NCBI RefSeq assembly: GCF_029258205.1
Contig: NZ_JARHZJ010000076.1
Location: 1 to 40,121, forward strand
Reading direction: 5' to 3'
From: Clostridium sp.
GTDB lineage: Bacteria; Bacillota; Clostridia; Clostridiales; Clostridiaceae
DNA length: 40,121 nt
Both the position numbers and the translations under genes were made by a program. Shown piece by piece: positions 1-7,813 of this stretch. Below the pieces are notes generated by a model, which was not told the origin of the DNA, made no database searches, and saw only the letters and a list, made by a program, of their open reading frames with translations. How positions within the stretch are numbered: position 1 is the first letter of the stretch; each line of letters starts with the position of its first letter.

Positions 1-8
1 CTCAATTT
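1..8 (-). rRNA. 16S rRNA, 5' end only (runs off left edge)
   Basis: Read on the minus strand the window ends in AAACTTTTAAATTGAG. That is the sequence leading into the conserved 16S start (AAATTGAGAGTTTGATC...) of clostridia. Only about the first 8 mature bases would lie inside the window; the exact mature end is an estimate. The boxA-like leader and rRNA-type promoter directly upstream support the call. Confidence 0.7.
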
Positions 9-112
9 AAAAGTTTAATCTATACTCATATTACTTATAAAAGAATTGCTGGTTTATGTTAATATCTTCTGTTTAATTTTCAAAGACCATTTCTTTGTCG
101 CTCTCAAGCGAC
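9..112 (-). promoter_or_regulatory. rrn leader with boxA-like element and early hairpin
   Basis: This is the transcribed leader between the rRNA promoter and 16S. Minus-strand bases 90-71 read ATGGTCTTTGAAAATTAAAC, close to the boxA antitermination block of Firmicutes rrn leaders (TGNTCTTTGAAAACT). Bases 97-112 form a 6-bp hairpin (GTCGCT / AGCGAC, loop TGAG) at the very start of the transcript. Such leaders support Nus-dependent antitermination and RNase III processing of 16S; that role is inferred from the family. Confidence 0.75.
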
Positions 113-118
113 TTTCTT

Positions 119-147
119 AGTTTATCATTACTTAGAAAACTTGTCAA
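119..147 (-). promoter_or_regulatory. rrn P2 promoter
   Basis: On the minus strand the -35 is a perfect TTGACA (147-142), followed by a 17-nt spacer and the -10 TAAACT (124-119). The predicted start is near 111-112, at the base of the leader hairpin. This is one of the best vegetative promoters in the window, as expected for an rRNA operon. Confidence 0.85.
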
Positions 148-177
148 CAATTTTTTCAAAATATTTTTTATTTTTTA

Positions 178-266
178 AATTAAATTTAATTTTGAAAGCG
201 AATTGTTTGTATGTCTCTCAACGACGTGTTTCATCTTATCATATATACCAACATAAATTAAGATAT
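178..266 (-). promoter_or_regulatory. possible upstream rrn P1 promoter and leader copy
   Basis: Minus-strand bases 243-238 read TATGAT, a good -10, but the -35 opposite it (about 266-261) is weak. Downstream, the early transcript (CGTCGTTGAGAGACA..., then CGCTTTCAAAATTAAA) resembles the P2 early transcript (GTCGCTTGAGAGCGAC..., then TCTTTGAAAATTAAAC). This suggests a duplicated promoter-leader unit. Tentative. Confidence 0.4.
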
Positions 267-457
267 TTTTCATAATCTTAACAAATTAAATATATTTTTC
301 TTAGTTTTTCTAATAAATTCTTCTAAATAACTATATAGACACACTTGGATAAGTTTTCTTTAAATTTTTGTATTATTCTATAGAAAATACTACTTTTCAT
401 AAATAATAACTATAAAATAAAGTTTTTAATTTATTTCTTTTTTATAATAAATAATTA

Positions 458-945
458 TTACAGATAATTATATTCACTTACTTTTATAATTCCATCATTT
501 ATACTTAATTCATTTATTATTTCACCATCATCTATGTAATTAGGTAATTCTATTCTATATATCATTTTTATATTGTAAAACTTAATTGTTATTTCTCCTA
601 AAAACTCTATATTTTATGCCTTTTTGAGTGAAAATCCTATCTATAAATTCTAAAACCTGTGAATTTTTCTCATATATTATTTCAAAATATTTTCTCAAGT
701 ATTAGTTATAAATTTAGATTGAAACTTCTTTAATCTTAATAATTTTAAGAATACAAATAAAAATCCTAAAACACCTAAATTATAATATCCTATATCAATA
801 GCTAAACTAATACAAACTATATCCTTTAAAGATGCAGTTGTTGTTAATCCTTTTACTTAAACTTTATTTTTAATATTGTTCCTTACCCTAAAAAATAATA
901 CCTAAATTTATATAAAATATATTATTGAATATGAAGTGAATGCTA
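458..945 (-). pseudogene. decayed MgtC/SapB-family membrane protein gene
   Basis: No open frame survives, but family blocks can be read in order on the minus strand by changing frame. Near 890 there is FLG-stop-GTILK, where the family has GFLGAGTI. Next, at about 852-720, is VKGLTTTASL followed by SLAIDIGYYNLGVLGFLFVF, matching the conserved KGLTTAASLW...GYY helix region. After that come EKNSQVLEFIDRIF and finally GEITIKFYN...MIYRIELPNY, the ACT-like C-terminal domain, ending at the stop at 460-458. At least one in-frame stop and two frameshifts are needed. MgtC-family proteins are membrane proteins linked to Mg2+ limitation and virulence. The N-terminal part is not recognisable, so the upstream limit is approximate. 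Confidence 0.75.
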
Positions 946-1003
946 ATCTAGTTATTAAAGTCTACATTATTAAACATTCTTCAATGCATAAAATAGTTGT
1001 TAA

Positions 1004-1068
1004 AATCTAAAAAATATAGGTTTAAATATACTTAGATTTTTAATTATTCTAAATATATTTAAACCTAT
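1004..1068 (-). terminator. glsA terminator
   Basis: Just past the glsA stop, minus-strand bases 1068-1016 form a long AT-rich stem (ATAGGTTTAAATATA...TATATTTAAACCTAT, imperfect in the middle). It is followed by ATTTTTTAGATTTT. Confidence 0.75.
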
Positions 1069-1091
1069 TTACTTATTTAAAGTTCTAACTC

Positions 1092-2015
1092 TTATCTAAA
1101 GATATCTAATTGTAATTTATCTGCTATTTCCTTTAGAAGTTTCATACTAGCAACACTATTTCCTGGTATATCTAAAGCTGGACTAAATAATCCTATACCA
1201 CACTTATTAGGAACTGAAGATAATATTCCTCCTCCTACACCACTTTTGGATGGCAATCCAATATGAACTGAAAAAGATCCTGATTCATCATATAATCCAT
1301 AAGTAGTCATTAATGATTTAACAACTGTAGCTGCTTCTATTGAAAATAATCTTTCGCCATTCCAAGGCATAACACCTTCATTAGCTAATACAGCACCTAA
1401 TCTTGATAAATCCTTAGCTGTAACTAAAACTGAACATTGTTTAAAGTATGAATCTAAAATATCAGTAACATCACCTTCCATGATTCCATTACCTTTCATA
1501 TAATAAGCAAGAGATCTATTTATATCCCCTGTTTCTTTTTCTGATAAATATATTTCAGTATCTAAAGTAATTTCATCATCATTCATAATCTTTCTATAAA
1601 AATCTAAAATTCTTTTAAAACGTTGTTCATCACTTTTACCTTTAATTAATGATACTACTTTAATAGCTCCTGCATTAATAAATGGGTTTGATGGTTTGTT
1701 TTTATGATTTATCTGCATATTCATAATTGAATTAAAAGCAAATCCAGATGGTTCTGTCCCAACTTCTGAAAATACTTTTTCTATTCCATTATCTAATATA
1801 GCTAATATTAATGTAGGAACCTTTGATATGCTTTCAATTGCAAATCTAATATCATATTCCCCGGCTGAAAAATCTTTATTTTCTTTTAAATCATAAATAC
1901 AAATACCTAATTGATTAGGATTTACCTTTGCAAGAGCTGGAATATATGTAGCTACATGTCCTTCTTTTGTGTATTTCCTATTTGATTCTACTAAAGCCTC
2001 TAAATTTATATCCAT
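1092..2015 (-). CDS. glsA: glutaminase A
   Basis: Hydrolyses L-glutamine to glutamate and ammonia in the cytoplasm. It belongs to the serine-dependent beta-lactamase-like glutaminase family. The catalytic SxxK motif is S62-I-S-K65 in the stretch AIESISKVPTL. The family blocks NPFINAGAI (middle) and GVGGGILSSVPNK (near the C terminus) are present, and 307 aa is the normal length. Start: an in-frame GTG at 2024 would give three more residues, but it lies inside the ribosome binding site AGAGGTGA (2028-2021). The ATG at 2015, 6 nt further on, is chosen instead. The gene stands alone, with its own promoter and terminator. No acid-resistance antiporter is next to it in this window. Confidence 0.93.
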   Translation of the reverse strand: MDINLEALVESNRKYTKEGHVATYIPALAKVNPNQLGICIYDLKENKDFSAGEYDIRFAIESISKVPTLILAILDNGIEKVFSEVGTEPSGFAFNSIMNMQINHKNKPSNPFINAGAIKVVSLIKGKSDEQRFKRILDFYRKIMNDDEITLDTEIYLSEKETGDINRSLAYYMKGNGIMEGDVTDILDSYFKQCSVLVTAKDLSRLGAVLANEGVMPWNGERLFSIEAATVVKSLMTTYGLYDESGSFSVHIGLPSKSGVGGGILSSVPNKCGIGLFSPALDIPGNSVASMKLLKEIADKLQLDIFR

Positions 2016-2047
2016 AAAAATCACCTCTTAATTTATTTTCTAAAAAT

Positions 2048-2077
2048 ATTATAAACAGTTAATAATTTCAAAATCAA
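2048..2077 (-). promoter_or_regulatory. glsA promoter
   Basis: On the minus strand, TTGATT (2077-2072), an 18-nt spacer and a perfect -10 TATAAT (2053-2048) lie 33 nt before the glsA ATG. Confidence 0.6.
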
Positions 2078-2226
2078 AATTCAAAAATTTTACTTCATAT
2101 AATTTTTCTACAAGTTCTTTACGAATTTAATTTGAAAATTAAGTTTCTTTTAAAACAAAGTAGATTTTAACTGATATACAATTATAAAAGTGTATTTTTT
2201 ATGAATTAATTCACAATTTATTAACC

Positions 2227-2263
2227 TATAGTATTCTTTAGAGAATTTCTAAAGAATACTATA
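2227..2263. repeat. perfect 16-bp inverted repeat between clc and glsA
   Basis: TATAGTATTCTTTAGA (2227-2242) is followed by a 5-nt loop and its exact complement (2248-2263). It lies 56 nt past the stop of the CLC gene. It could end that transcript, but there is no clear U-run on either strand, so it may instead act as a 3'-end stabiliser or a protein-binding site. Confidence 0.7.
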
Positions 2264-2318
2264 AAGTTATTTATAAAAATACTTTTATAAAAAAATAGAA
2301 AGTTAATTATTAGATTGA

Positions 2319-3632
2319 CTATAGTTTTAATCTTTCTTTTTTTCTATATGATGCTATAGTTGAATCATTAGAAAAACTTATTAAATTACTCTTACCTACT
2401 CCTATTTTTTGAGAACTATATATCCCAGTATGACCTGAGAAAATATAACTTACTACGCACGCCATAAATAAATATGGAGCTCCTGCTGCTCCAAACATCT
2501 CTATTCCCAAAATAAAAGAAGCAATAGGCGTATTAGTAGCTCCTGCGAATACACCTACTAATCCTAGAGAAGCTAAAAATGAAGGTGATAAATTTAATAT
2601 TCCTGACAATGTATTTCCTAATGTTGATCCAATTACAAATAAAGGAGTTACTTCTCCACCTTGATATCCAGCTCCTAAAGTTATAGATGTAAATATAAGC
2701 TTTCCTAAAAAATCAAAGGATGCCACATGTCCATCAAAAGATTCTGATAATAAAGGAAGACTTAAACCTAAATATTTTCTACTTCCTACTAAATAAACTA
2801 ATAATATTACAATACATCCTCCCACAAAGCTTTTTAATGAGGTATTCTTAAACTTGTTAGAAAATACATCTTTTAATTTATATGTAAGTTGACTAAATAA
2901 TCTACTAGCTATTCCAAAACAAATTGCTGAAATTATTACTTTTATAATGATAATAAATGAAATGCTAGGTACTCCTAAAACATTATAATGAGAATGATGT
3001 ACTCCTAAATTTTTAACAACCTCATTTCCTACAATACTAGCAAAAAAACTTGGTATCAAAGCTTCATAACTCATTTTACCTAATACAGAAACTTCTAATC
3101 CAAATATAGTTCCAGCAAGTGGTGTACCAAATATAGCCGAAAATCCTCCACTTACTCCTGCAATAAGCATTATTTTTGAATCTTTTTTATTTAACTTTAA
3201 TAATTTCCCTATAGTCTCTGCTATACTTGCACCAATCTGTACTCCAGTTCCTTCTCTACCTGCTGATCCTCCAAACAAATGAGTTACAACTGTTCCAAAG
3301 AAAACTAAAGGAACCATACGAAGTGGCACATCTCCACAATAATCATTTATATCTTCAATAATTAAATTATTACCTTTTACTGAATTTCTTCCAAACTTGT
3401 AGTATAAAAAGCTTACTAAAGCTCCACCAAAAGGCAGTAAAAATAAAATCCACCCATGACTAATTCTATAATTAGTTGCCCATTCTAAAGATTTTAAAAA
3501 GATAGCTATTACTACTCCTATAAAAACACCTATTAAACTTCCTATTAATGACCACTTTAAAAATGTTTTTATTAGCAGAAAATAATTTTTACTAAAAAAA
3601 TCATTTAAACAACCCTTAGATTTTTCTTTCAT
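2319..3632 (-). CDS. CLC-family fluoride/proton antiporter (CLC-F type)
   Basis: A polytopic inner-membrane protein of 437 aa that probably exports fluoride in exchange for protons. CLC hallmarks are GSAGREGTGVQIGAS, where E127 is the gating glutamate, then GGFSAIFGTPLAGTIFGLE, and GAGYQGGEVTPLF near the C terminus. The usual chloride-selectivity motif GSGIP is replaced by KGNNLIIEDI, and GREGP by GREGT, which fits the fluoride-selective CLC-F branch better than chloride transporters. The decisive context is the fluoride riboswitch and terminator directly upstream. The ATG at 3632 follows GGGAG with normal spacing. Without that context it would only be called a ClC channel/exchanger. Selectivity is inferred, not shown. 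Confidence 0.88.
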   Translation of the reverse strand: MKEKSKGCLNDFFSKNYFLLIKTFLKWSLIGSLIGVFIGVVIAIFLKSLEWATNYRISHGWILFLLPFGGALVSFLYYKFGRNSVKGNNLIIEDINDYCGDVPLRMVPLVFFGTVVTHLFGGSAGREGTGVQIGASIAETIGKLLKLNKKDSKIMLIAGVSGGFSAIFGTPLAGTIFGLEVSVLGKMSYEALIPSFFASIVGNEVVKNLGVHHSHYNVLGVPSISFIIIIKVIISAICFGIASRLFSQLTYKLKDVFSNKFKNTSLKSFVGGCIVILLVYLVGSRKYLGLSLPLLSESFDGHVASFDFLGKLIFTSITLGAGYQGGEVTPLFVIGSTLGNTLSGILNLSPSFLASLGLVGVFAGATNTPIASFILGIEMFGAAGAPYLFMACVVSYIFSGHTGIYSSQKIGVGKSNLISFSNDSTIASYRKKERLKL

Positions 3633-3671
3633 TTATATTCTCCCTTCATTAGATATTAATAATTTTAAAAT

Positions 3672-3730
3672 TAAAAATAACTCCTACAAAATATAAGCTA
3701 TATAAACACACAACTTATATTTTGTAGGAG
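3672..3730 (-). terminator. riboswitch-controlled terminator
   Basis: A perfect 17-bp stem on the minus strand: CTCCTACAAAATATAAG (3730-3714) pairs with 3697-3681, followed by TTATTTTTAATTTT. The first seven bases of the 5' arm (CTCCTAC) are also the 3' conserved element of the fluoride aptamer. Folding of the aptamer and of the terminator should therefore exclude each other. Confidence 0.9.
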
Positions 3731-3768
3731 TCATTAGCATAAAGCATTTAACGGTGAACTCCATCACC
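3724..3768 (-). promoter_or_regulatory. fluoride riboswitch (crcB motif)
   Basis: The minus strand reads GGTGATGGAGTTCACCGTTA, then a short variable part, then AATGACTCCTAC. This matches the crcB-motif consensus (GGNGAUGGNNUUCNCC...UGAUNNCUCCUAC) in order and in compact size (45 nt). Known members switch on fluoride exporters when F- binds. Here the switch should be transcriptional: F- binding holds CTCCTAC in the aptamer and stops the overlapping terminator from forming, so the CLC-F gene is read. Confidence 0.92.
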
Positions 3769-3786
3769 TATAAAAATTACCTTTAA

Positions 3787-3815
3787 ATAGTAACATAATT
3801 ATGAATAATTGTCCA
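3787..3815 (-). promoter_or_regulatory. promoter of the fluoride riboswitch-CLC-F unit
   Basis: TGGACA (3815-3810), a 17-nt spacer and TACTAT (3792-3787) with an extended -10 (TGT before it). The predicted start is about 12 nt before the aptamer. Confidence 0.6.
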
Positions 3816-3841
3816 CATTTAATTAACAAAAAATTATACAT

Positions 3842-4501
3842 CTAATCTAAAATAATATCTTCAATAACTTTCACACCATTATCAAGCATAGAATTTAAAA
3901 ATACGTAATTCATAAAATTAGCTTTATGCATAGGCATATCAAATGTGTCTACAAGTTTTCTTGGCACATATATTTCTCCATCTTTATTAATTCTATTAAA
4001 CTCTGCTCTTAAGCTTATAGCCAATTGATAAATACATATATCTGTACAATCACCTACTATTATTATATTATCTATCTCTTCCTTATTTAGTATGAATTTA
4101 TCCTCTAAAAATCCATTTGTTGAATTTTTCTTTATAACTTCTATACCTTCTAAATTCAATTCCTCAACAAGTTCCCATTCATCAGTATTTTTCATACAAT
4201 GTTTAGGATATGATTTTAATTCTATCGAATCTTCTGTATGATAATCAGTAAAAGCTTTAACTCTTATTCCATTATTTAAAGCATACTTTCCTAAATTACT
4301 TATTGGAATTATTAAATTTTCTATCCTCTCACTGTATAAAGCCCCAGCTTTAGCAAACCCTTTATTTATATCAACTATCAAAAGCATTGTTCTGTTCTTA
4401 TCTAAACTTTTAAAATTTATACTTTCTAATGATTGAAGTCTTTCATAAATTCCACTTATCATTTCATTACTTTCACTTAATAATATTTCTTTAGTATCCA
4501 T
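3842..4501 (-). CDS. nicotinamidase-like cysteine hydrolase (isochorismatase superfamily)
   Basis: A 219-aa cytosolic hydrolase. Catalytic residues of the superfamily are visible: D44 in LLIVDINKGF, a lysine at 124/125 in VIKKNSTNGF, and nucleophile C156 in IIIVGDCTDICIYQ. The metal-site pattern of nicotinamidases is also present: TDYHTEDSIELKSYPKHC supplies D86, H88 and H101. Nicotinamide to nicotinate (NAD salvage) is therefore the most likely reaction, but related amidases share these motifs. The ATG at 4501 follows GGGGG. The gene is monocistronic, with its own promoter, and ends just before the fluoride-riboswitch promoter. Confidence 0.8.
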   Translation of the reverse strand: MDTKEILLSESNEMISGIYERLQSLESINFKSLDKNRTMLLIVDINKGFAKAGALYSERIENLIIPISNLGKYALNNGIRVKAFTDYHTEDSIELKSYPKHCMKNTDEWELVEELNLEGIEVIKKNSTNGFLEDKFILNKEEIDNIIIVGDCTDICIYQLAISLRAEFNRINKDGEIYVPRKLVDTFDMPMHKANFMNYVFLNSMLDNGVKVIEDIILD

Positions 4502-4536
4502 GATTTAAATCCCCCTATATTTTTTATATTTATTTT

Positions 4537-4565
4537 ATTATGTAACCAATTAATATCTTTATCAA
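4537..4565 (-). promoter_or_regulatory. promoter of the nicotinamidase-like gene
   Basis: TTGATA (4565-4560), a 17-nt spacer and CATAAT (4542-4537), 36 nt before the start codon. Confidence 0.6.
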
Positions 4566-4673
4566 TAATTCTAAATATTTTTAACACTTAATTAAAGAAT
4601 TCATTCTTAATAAATTCTTAGAACTTATATAAAATAATTTCATTTATTATATTTATGTAAAATAAACTCTCAT

Positions 4674-4702
4674 TTGATAAATTAATTTTAAAACCATATA
4701 AT
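4674..4702 (+). promoter_or_regulatory. promoter of the AI-2E family transporter gene
   Basis: TTGATA (4674-4679), a 17-nt spacer and a perfect TATAAT (4697-4702), 55 nt before the TTG start at 4758. Confidence 0.7.
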
Positions 4703-4757
4703 CAAAGAGTAATTTATATTATAAAACTTTAAATCTTATAAAAAAGGAGGATAAATT

Positions 4758-5858
4758 TTGAATAAATTTTTCAAAAATAATAAATCGTATATAAAAATGG
4801 TATTAGTAATAATAGTATCTTATTTATCAATAAAGTTAATAGATAATATACCTAGTGTTATGTCTGCTGTTCATACAATTTTATCAGTACTGTTACCTTT
4901 TTTATTAGCATTTATTATTGCCTACATATTGAATCCAATTGTAAATTTATTTAGTAAAAAATTCAAATTATCAAGAGCAATTAGTATAGTAATAACTTAC
5001 TTGCTATTTGTAACATCAATTTCACTAGCAGCGACTTATTTACTACCTAAATTATATACAAGTTTAATTGAGTTAATAGATAATATACCAGCCTTTACTA
5101 ATTATGTGCAAAAACTACTTACAGAAATAATGGCAAGCTTTAAAGTTCCTGAAGGAATAAACTCTTATTTACCTCATGGAGATACCAATAAACTAATAAC
5201 ATTTATTGGTTCTATGGTTACAGTATTATCAAATTGGTTATTAGATGCTGCAATAAGCTTAACTAGCTCTATAATAAACTGGATATTTGGATTCTTAATT
5301 TCCATATATGTTTTAGTAGATAAGGACAAGTTCTTATCTCATAGTAGTAAAGTTACAAGAATTATTTTTGGTAAACATCTTGGAAATAAAATATTAGAAT
5401 TTGTAAAAATACTTAATGAAAAAATAGGAACTTATGTTGGAATAAAAGCAATAGATTCATTAATAATAGGTGTACTAGCATTTATTGGATTAACAATAAT
5501 GAAATCTGAATATGCACTTTTATTATCAGTAGTAGTTGGTATAACTAATATGATCCCTTACTTTGGACCATTTATAGGTATGATTGTAGGATTTTTTATA
5601 AATGTATTTATAAGTCCAATGAAAGCAGTTATTGTCTTAATATATCTTTTCATACTACAACAATTTGATGCTTGGTACTTAGATCCTAAACTTATAGGAA
5701 ACAGAGTTGGACTTAGCCCATTTCTAGTAATTCTTGGAGTTACTATTGGTGGTGCCGTATATGGTCCTATAGGTATGATACTTGGAAGTCCAGTTATGTC
5801 AGTTATTAGAATCTATACCTTAAAATTAATTAAAAGATTTGAATATAGATCCGAATAA
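4758..5858 (+). CDS. AI-2E family transporter (UPF0118, PerM/YtvI-like)
   Basis: A 366-aa inner-membrane protein. Paired hydrophobic segments lie at both ends: two at the N terminus (about residues 13-60), one or two at about 70-95, and a C-terminal cluster (about 155-350). A soluble stretch of about 60 residues lies at 95-155. The family blocks GITNMIPYFGPFIG and LQQFDAWYLDPKLIGNRVGL identify UPF0118. Members have been linked to autoinducer-2 export or cation/proton exchange; the substrate here cannot be told. It starts at TTG, supported by AGGAGG 7 nt upstream. It is a single-gene unit with its own promoter and terminator. Confidence 0.88.
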   Translation: MNKFFKNNKSYIKMVLVIIVSYLSIKLIDNIPSVMSAVHTILSVLLPFLLAFIIAYILNPIVNLFSKKFKLSRAISIVITYLLFVTSISLAATYLLPKLYTSLIELIDNIPAFTNYVQKLLTEIMASFKVPEGINSYLPHGDTNKLITFIGSMVTVLSNWLLDAAISLTSSIINWIFGFLISIYVLVDKDKFLSHSSKVTRIIFGKHLGNKILEFVKILNEKIGTYVGIKAIDSLIIGVLAFIGLTIMKSEYALLLSVVVGITNMIPYFGPFIGMIVGFFINVFISPMKAVIVLIYLFILQQFDAWYLDPKLIGNRVGLSPFLVILGVTIGGAVYGPIGMILGSPVMSVIRIYTLKLIKRFEYRSE

Positions 5859-5895
5859 GAAAAAGAAGTTGTATTAACGCAACTTCTTTTTCTTA
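5857..5895 (+). terminator. terminator after the AI-2E family gene
   Basis: A 15-bp perfect stem AAGAAAAAGAAGTTG / CAACTTCTTTTTCTT with an 8-nt loop. It overlaps the stop codon and ends in a T-rich arm. Confidence 0.85.
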
Positions 5896-6074
5896 TTTAT
5901 ATATTTTGCTCCTATGTAACTTAGTTTTTATATTACAATTATGCAAATTAAAGTATGTCTTAATAAACTATCTTTTTGATTTATAGTAAGTTATATAATA
6001 TATAATTCGTTAAAGGATCAAACTCAATCATAAAATCTTTTATAATTTAATTTTTTGATATAATACCTTATAAT

Positions 6075-6119
6075 TTTTGAACGATTTTTATTGATTTTGA
6101 ACGATTTTGATTGTATAAT
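6075..6119 (+). promoter_or_regulatory. fruRKA promoter with two FruR-type operator repeats
   Basis: Promoter: TTGATT (6091-6096), a 17-nt spacer and a perfect TATAAT (6114-6119). Two direct repeats, TTTTGAACGATTTTTATTG (6075-6093) and TTTTGAACGATTTTGATTG (6095-6113), differ at one base and start exactly 20 bp apart, about two helical turns. The second fills the spacer between -35 and -10. This layout fits repression by the DeoR-type regulator encoded next. The binding assignment is inference. Confidence 0.75.
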
Positions 6120-6146
6120 CTATTTACAAGGTTTTAGGAGGTTATT

Positions 6147-6890
6147 ATGTTAAGTGAAAAAAGACATGAAATAATATTAAACTTATTAAAACTAAAAGGT
6201 TTTGTTAGCCTAACTGAATTACTTTACGCCACTGAAAGCTCTGAGTCAACTATAAGAAGAGATCTTAGTTACTTAGAATCTATAAATCTATTAAAACGAG
6301 TTCACGGTGGCGCTAAATCAATAGCTAATGTTTCAAAAGAACTAAGTTATAATGAAAAATCATCCAAAAGCATTCATGAAAAAAGAGCTATAGCAAAATA
6401 TGCATCTTCTTTAATAGATGATGGCGATTGTATTTTTGTAGATGCAGGAACTACAACATATGAACTAATCGATTACTTAGAGGGAAAGGATATACTCGTA
6501 GTAAGTAATGGATTATCTCATATAGATACATTAATCAAAAAAAATATTAAGTGCTACGTAATAGGCGGAAATATTAAAATTTCTACAAAAGCAATAACTG
6601 GATGTGATGCATTAATGTGTCTTTCAAAATTTAGATTCGATAAATGTTTTATTGGTACTAATGGAGTTCATCATACATATGGACTTACTACTCCAGATAA
6701 TGAAGAAGCAATATTAAAAGAATGTGCAATAAACAACTCTAGAAAAGCTTATGTATTAGCTGATGACTCTAAATTTGGAGAAATTTCAACAGTAAAATTC
6801 TCTGATATTAACAAATGTGTAATAATAACAAACGAAAAACCTGAAGATACATATGATAAAAAAACTAATATAAAGGTGGTTGATATTTAA
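6147..6890 (+). CDS. fruR: DeoR-family transcriptional regulator of the fructose operon
   Basis: A 247-aa regulator. The N-terminal winged HTH (residues 1-58) carries the DeoR pattern SSESTIRRDLSYLES followed by HGGA. The C-terminal sugar-phosphate sensor domain (about 75-235) contains the ISOCOT block FVDAGTTTYELIDYL and GTNGVHHTYGLTTPDNEEA. It is the first gene of the operon, and its stop overlaps the start of fruK by one base (TAATG). It probably represses fruRKA until fructose 1-phosphate accumulates. Autoregulation is suggested by the operator repeats in its own promoter. RBS AGGAGG, ATG start. Confidence 0.9.
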   Translation: MLSEKRHEIILNLLKLKGFVSLTELLYATESSESTIRRDLSYLESINLLKRVHGGAKSIANVSKELSYNEKSSKSIHEKRAIAKYASSLIDDGDCIFVDAGTTTYELIDYLEGKDILVVSNGLSHIDTLIKKNIKCYVIGGNIKISTKAITGCDALMCLSKFRFDKCFIGTNGVHHTYGLTTPDNEEAILKECAINNSRKAYVLADDSKFGEISTVKFSDINKCVIITNEKPEDTYDKKTNIKVVDI

Positions 6891-7810
6891 TGATTTATAC
6901 TCTTACTCTTAATCCATCTATTGACTATGTAATAGATGTAGAAAATCTAGAGCTAGGTAAAGTAAACAGAACATCTAAAGATTTTAAATTCCCTGGTGGA
7001 AAAGGAATTAATGTTTCAAGAATTTTAGGAAATCAAAAAATAGATAATATAGCTCTTGGATTCCTTGGTGGATTTACTGGTAAATTCATTGAAGATAATC
7101 TAAACTCTTTAGGAGTAAAAACAGAATTTATAAAAGTAAAAGGTGACTCAAGAATAAATGTAAAAATTAAATCTAATAAAGAAACAGAAATAAACAGTGA
7201 TGGTCCAATTATATCAGCTGAAAACTTAAAATCACTGTTTAGAAGACTAGATCAGTTAGTAGAAGGAGATATCTTAGTTCTTGCAGGTAGTATCCCATCT
7301 ACTCTACCTAGAGATTTATATCTTCAAATACAAAAAAGAGTCTCTCAAAACAATGTAAAGGTTGTAGTTGATACTTCTGGAAAAGCTCTTTTAGAAGCCA
7401 TAAAAAATAAACCTTTTTTAATAAAACCAAATAATCATGAAATTGAAGAAATATTTAATGTAAAAATAAATTCTGAAGAAGAACTTATTAAATATGGAAA
7501 AGAGTTAGTTTCTCTTGGAGCAGAAAATGTAATAATCTCTATGGCTGGAGATGGTGCTTTATTAATAACTAAGTATGGTGTATTCAAAGGAAATGCTCCT
7601 AAAGGAGAAGTTAAAAATTCTGTAGGAGCTGGAGATTCCTTAGTAGGAGGTTTCTTAGCAAAATATGTTGAAACTAAAGATTTAATTTCTTCCTTCAAAA
7701 ATGGAATAGCATCAGGAAGTGCTAGTGCATTTTCTTTAGATTTAGCTCTTGCTGAAGATGTCAATAAATTATTACCAATTATAAAAATAAAAAGATACGA
7801 GGAGGTTTAA
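6890..7810 (+). CDS. fruK: 1-phosphofructokinase
   Basis: A 306-aa PfkB-family kinase that phosphorylates fructose 1-phosphate to fructose 1,6-bisphosphate. PfkB signatures are FPGGKGINVSR near the N terminus (the GGKGxN sugar-site motif) and NSVGAGDSLVGGF, where D249 is the catalytic base of the GAGD motif. A tagatose-6-phosphate kinase could look similar, but its place between fruR and the fructose PTS gene makes 1-phosphofructokinase the clear choice. It is translationally coupled to fruR by the TAATG overlap, with GGTGG upstream as ribosome binding site. Confidence 0.93.
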   Translation: MIYTLTLNPSIDYVIDVENLELGKVNRTSKDFKFPGGKGINVSRILGNQKIDNIALGFLGGFTGKFIEDNLNSLGVKTEFIKVKGDSRINVKIKSNKETEINSDGPIISAENLKSLFRRLDQLVEGDILVLAGSIPSTLPRDLYLQIQKRVSQNNVKVVVDTSGKALLEAIKNKPFLIKPNNHEIEEIFNVKINSEEELIKYGKELVSLGAENVIISMAGDGALLITKYGVFKGNAPKGEVKNSVGAGDSLVGGFLAKYVETKDLISSFKNGIASGSASAFSLDLALAEDVNKLLPIIKIKRYEEV

Positions 7811-7813
7811 AAT

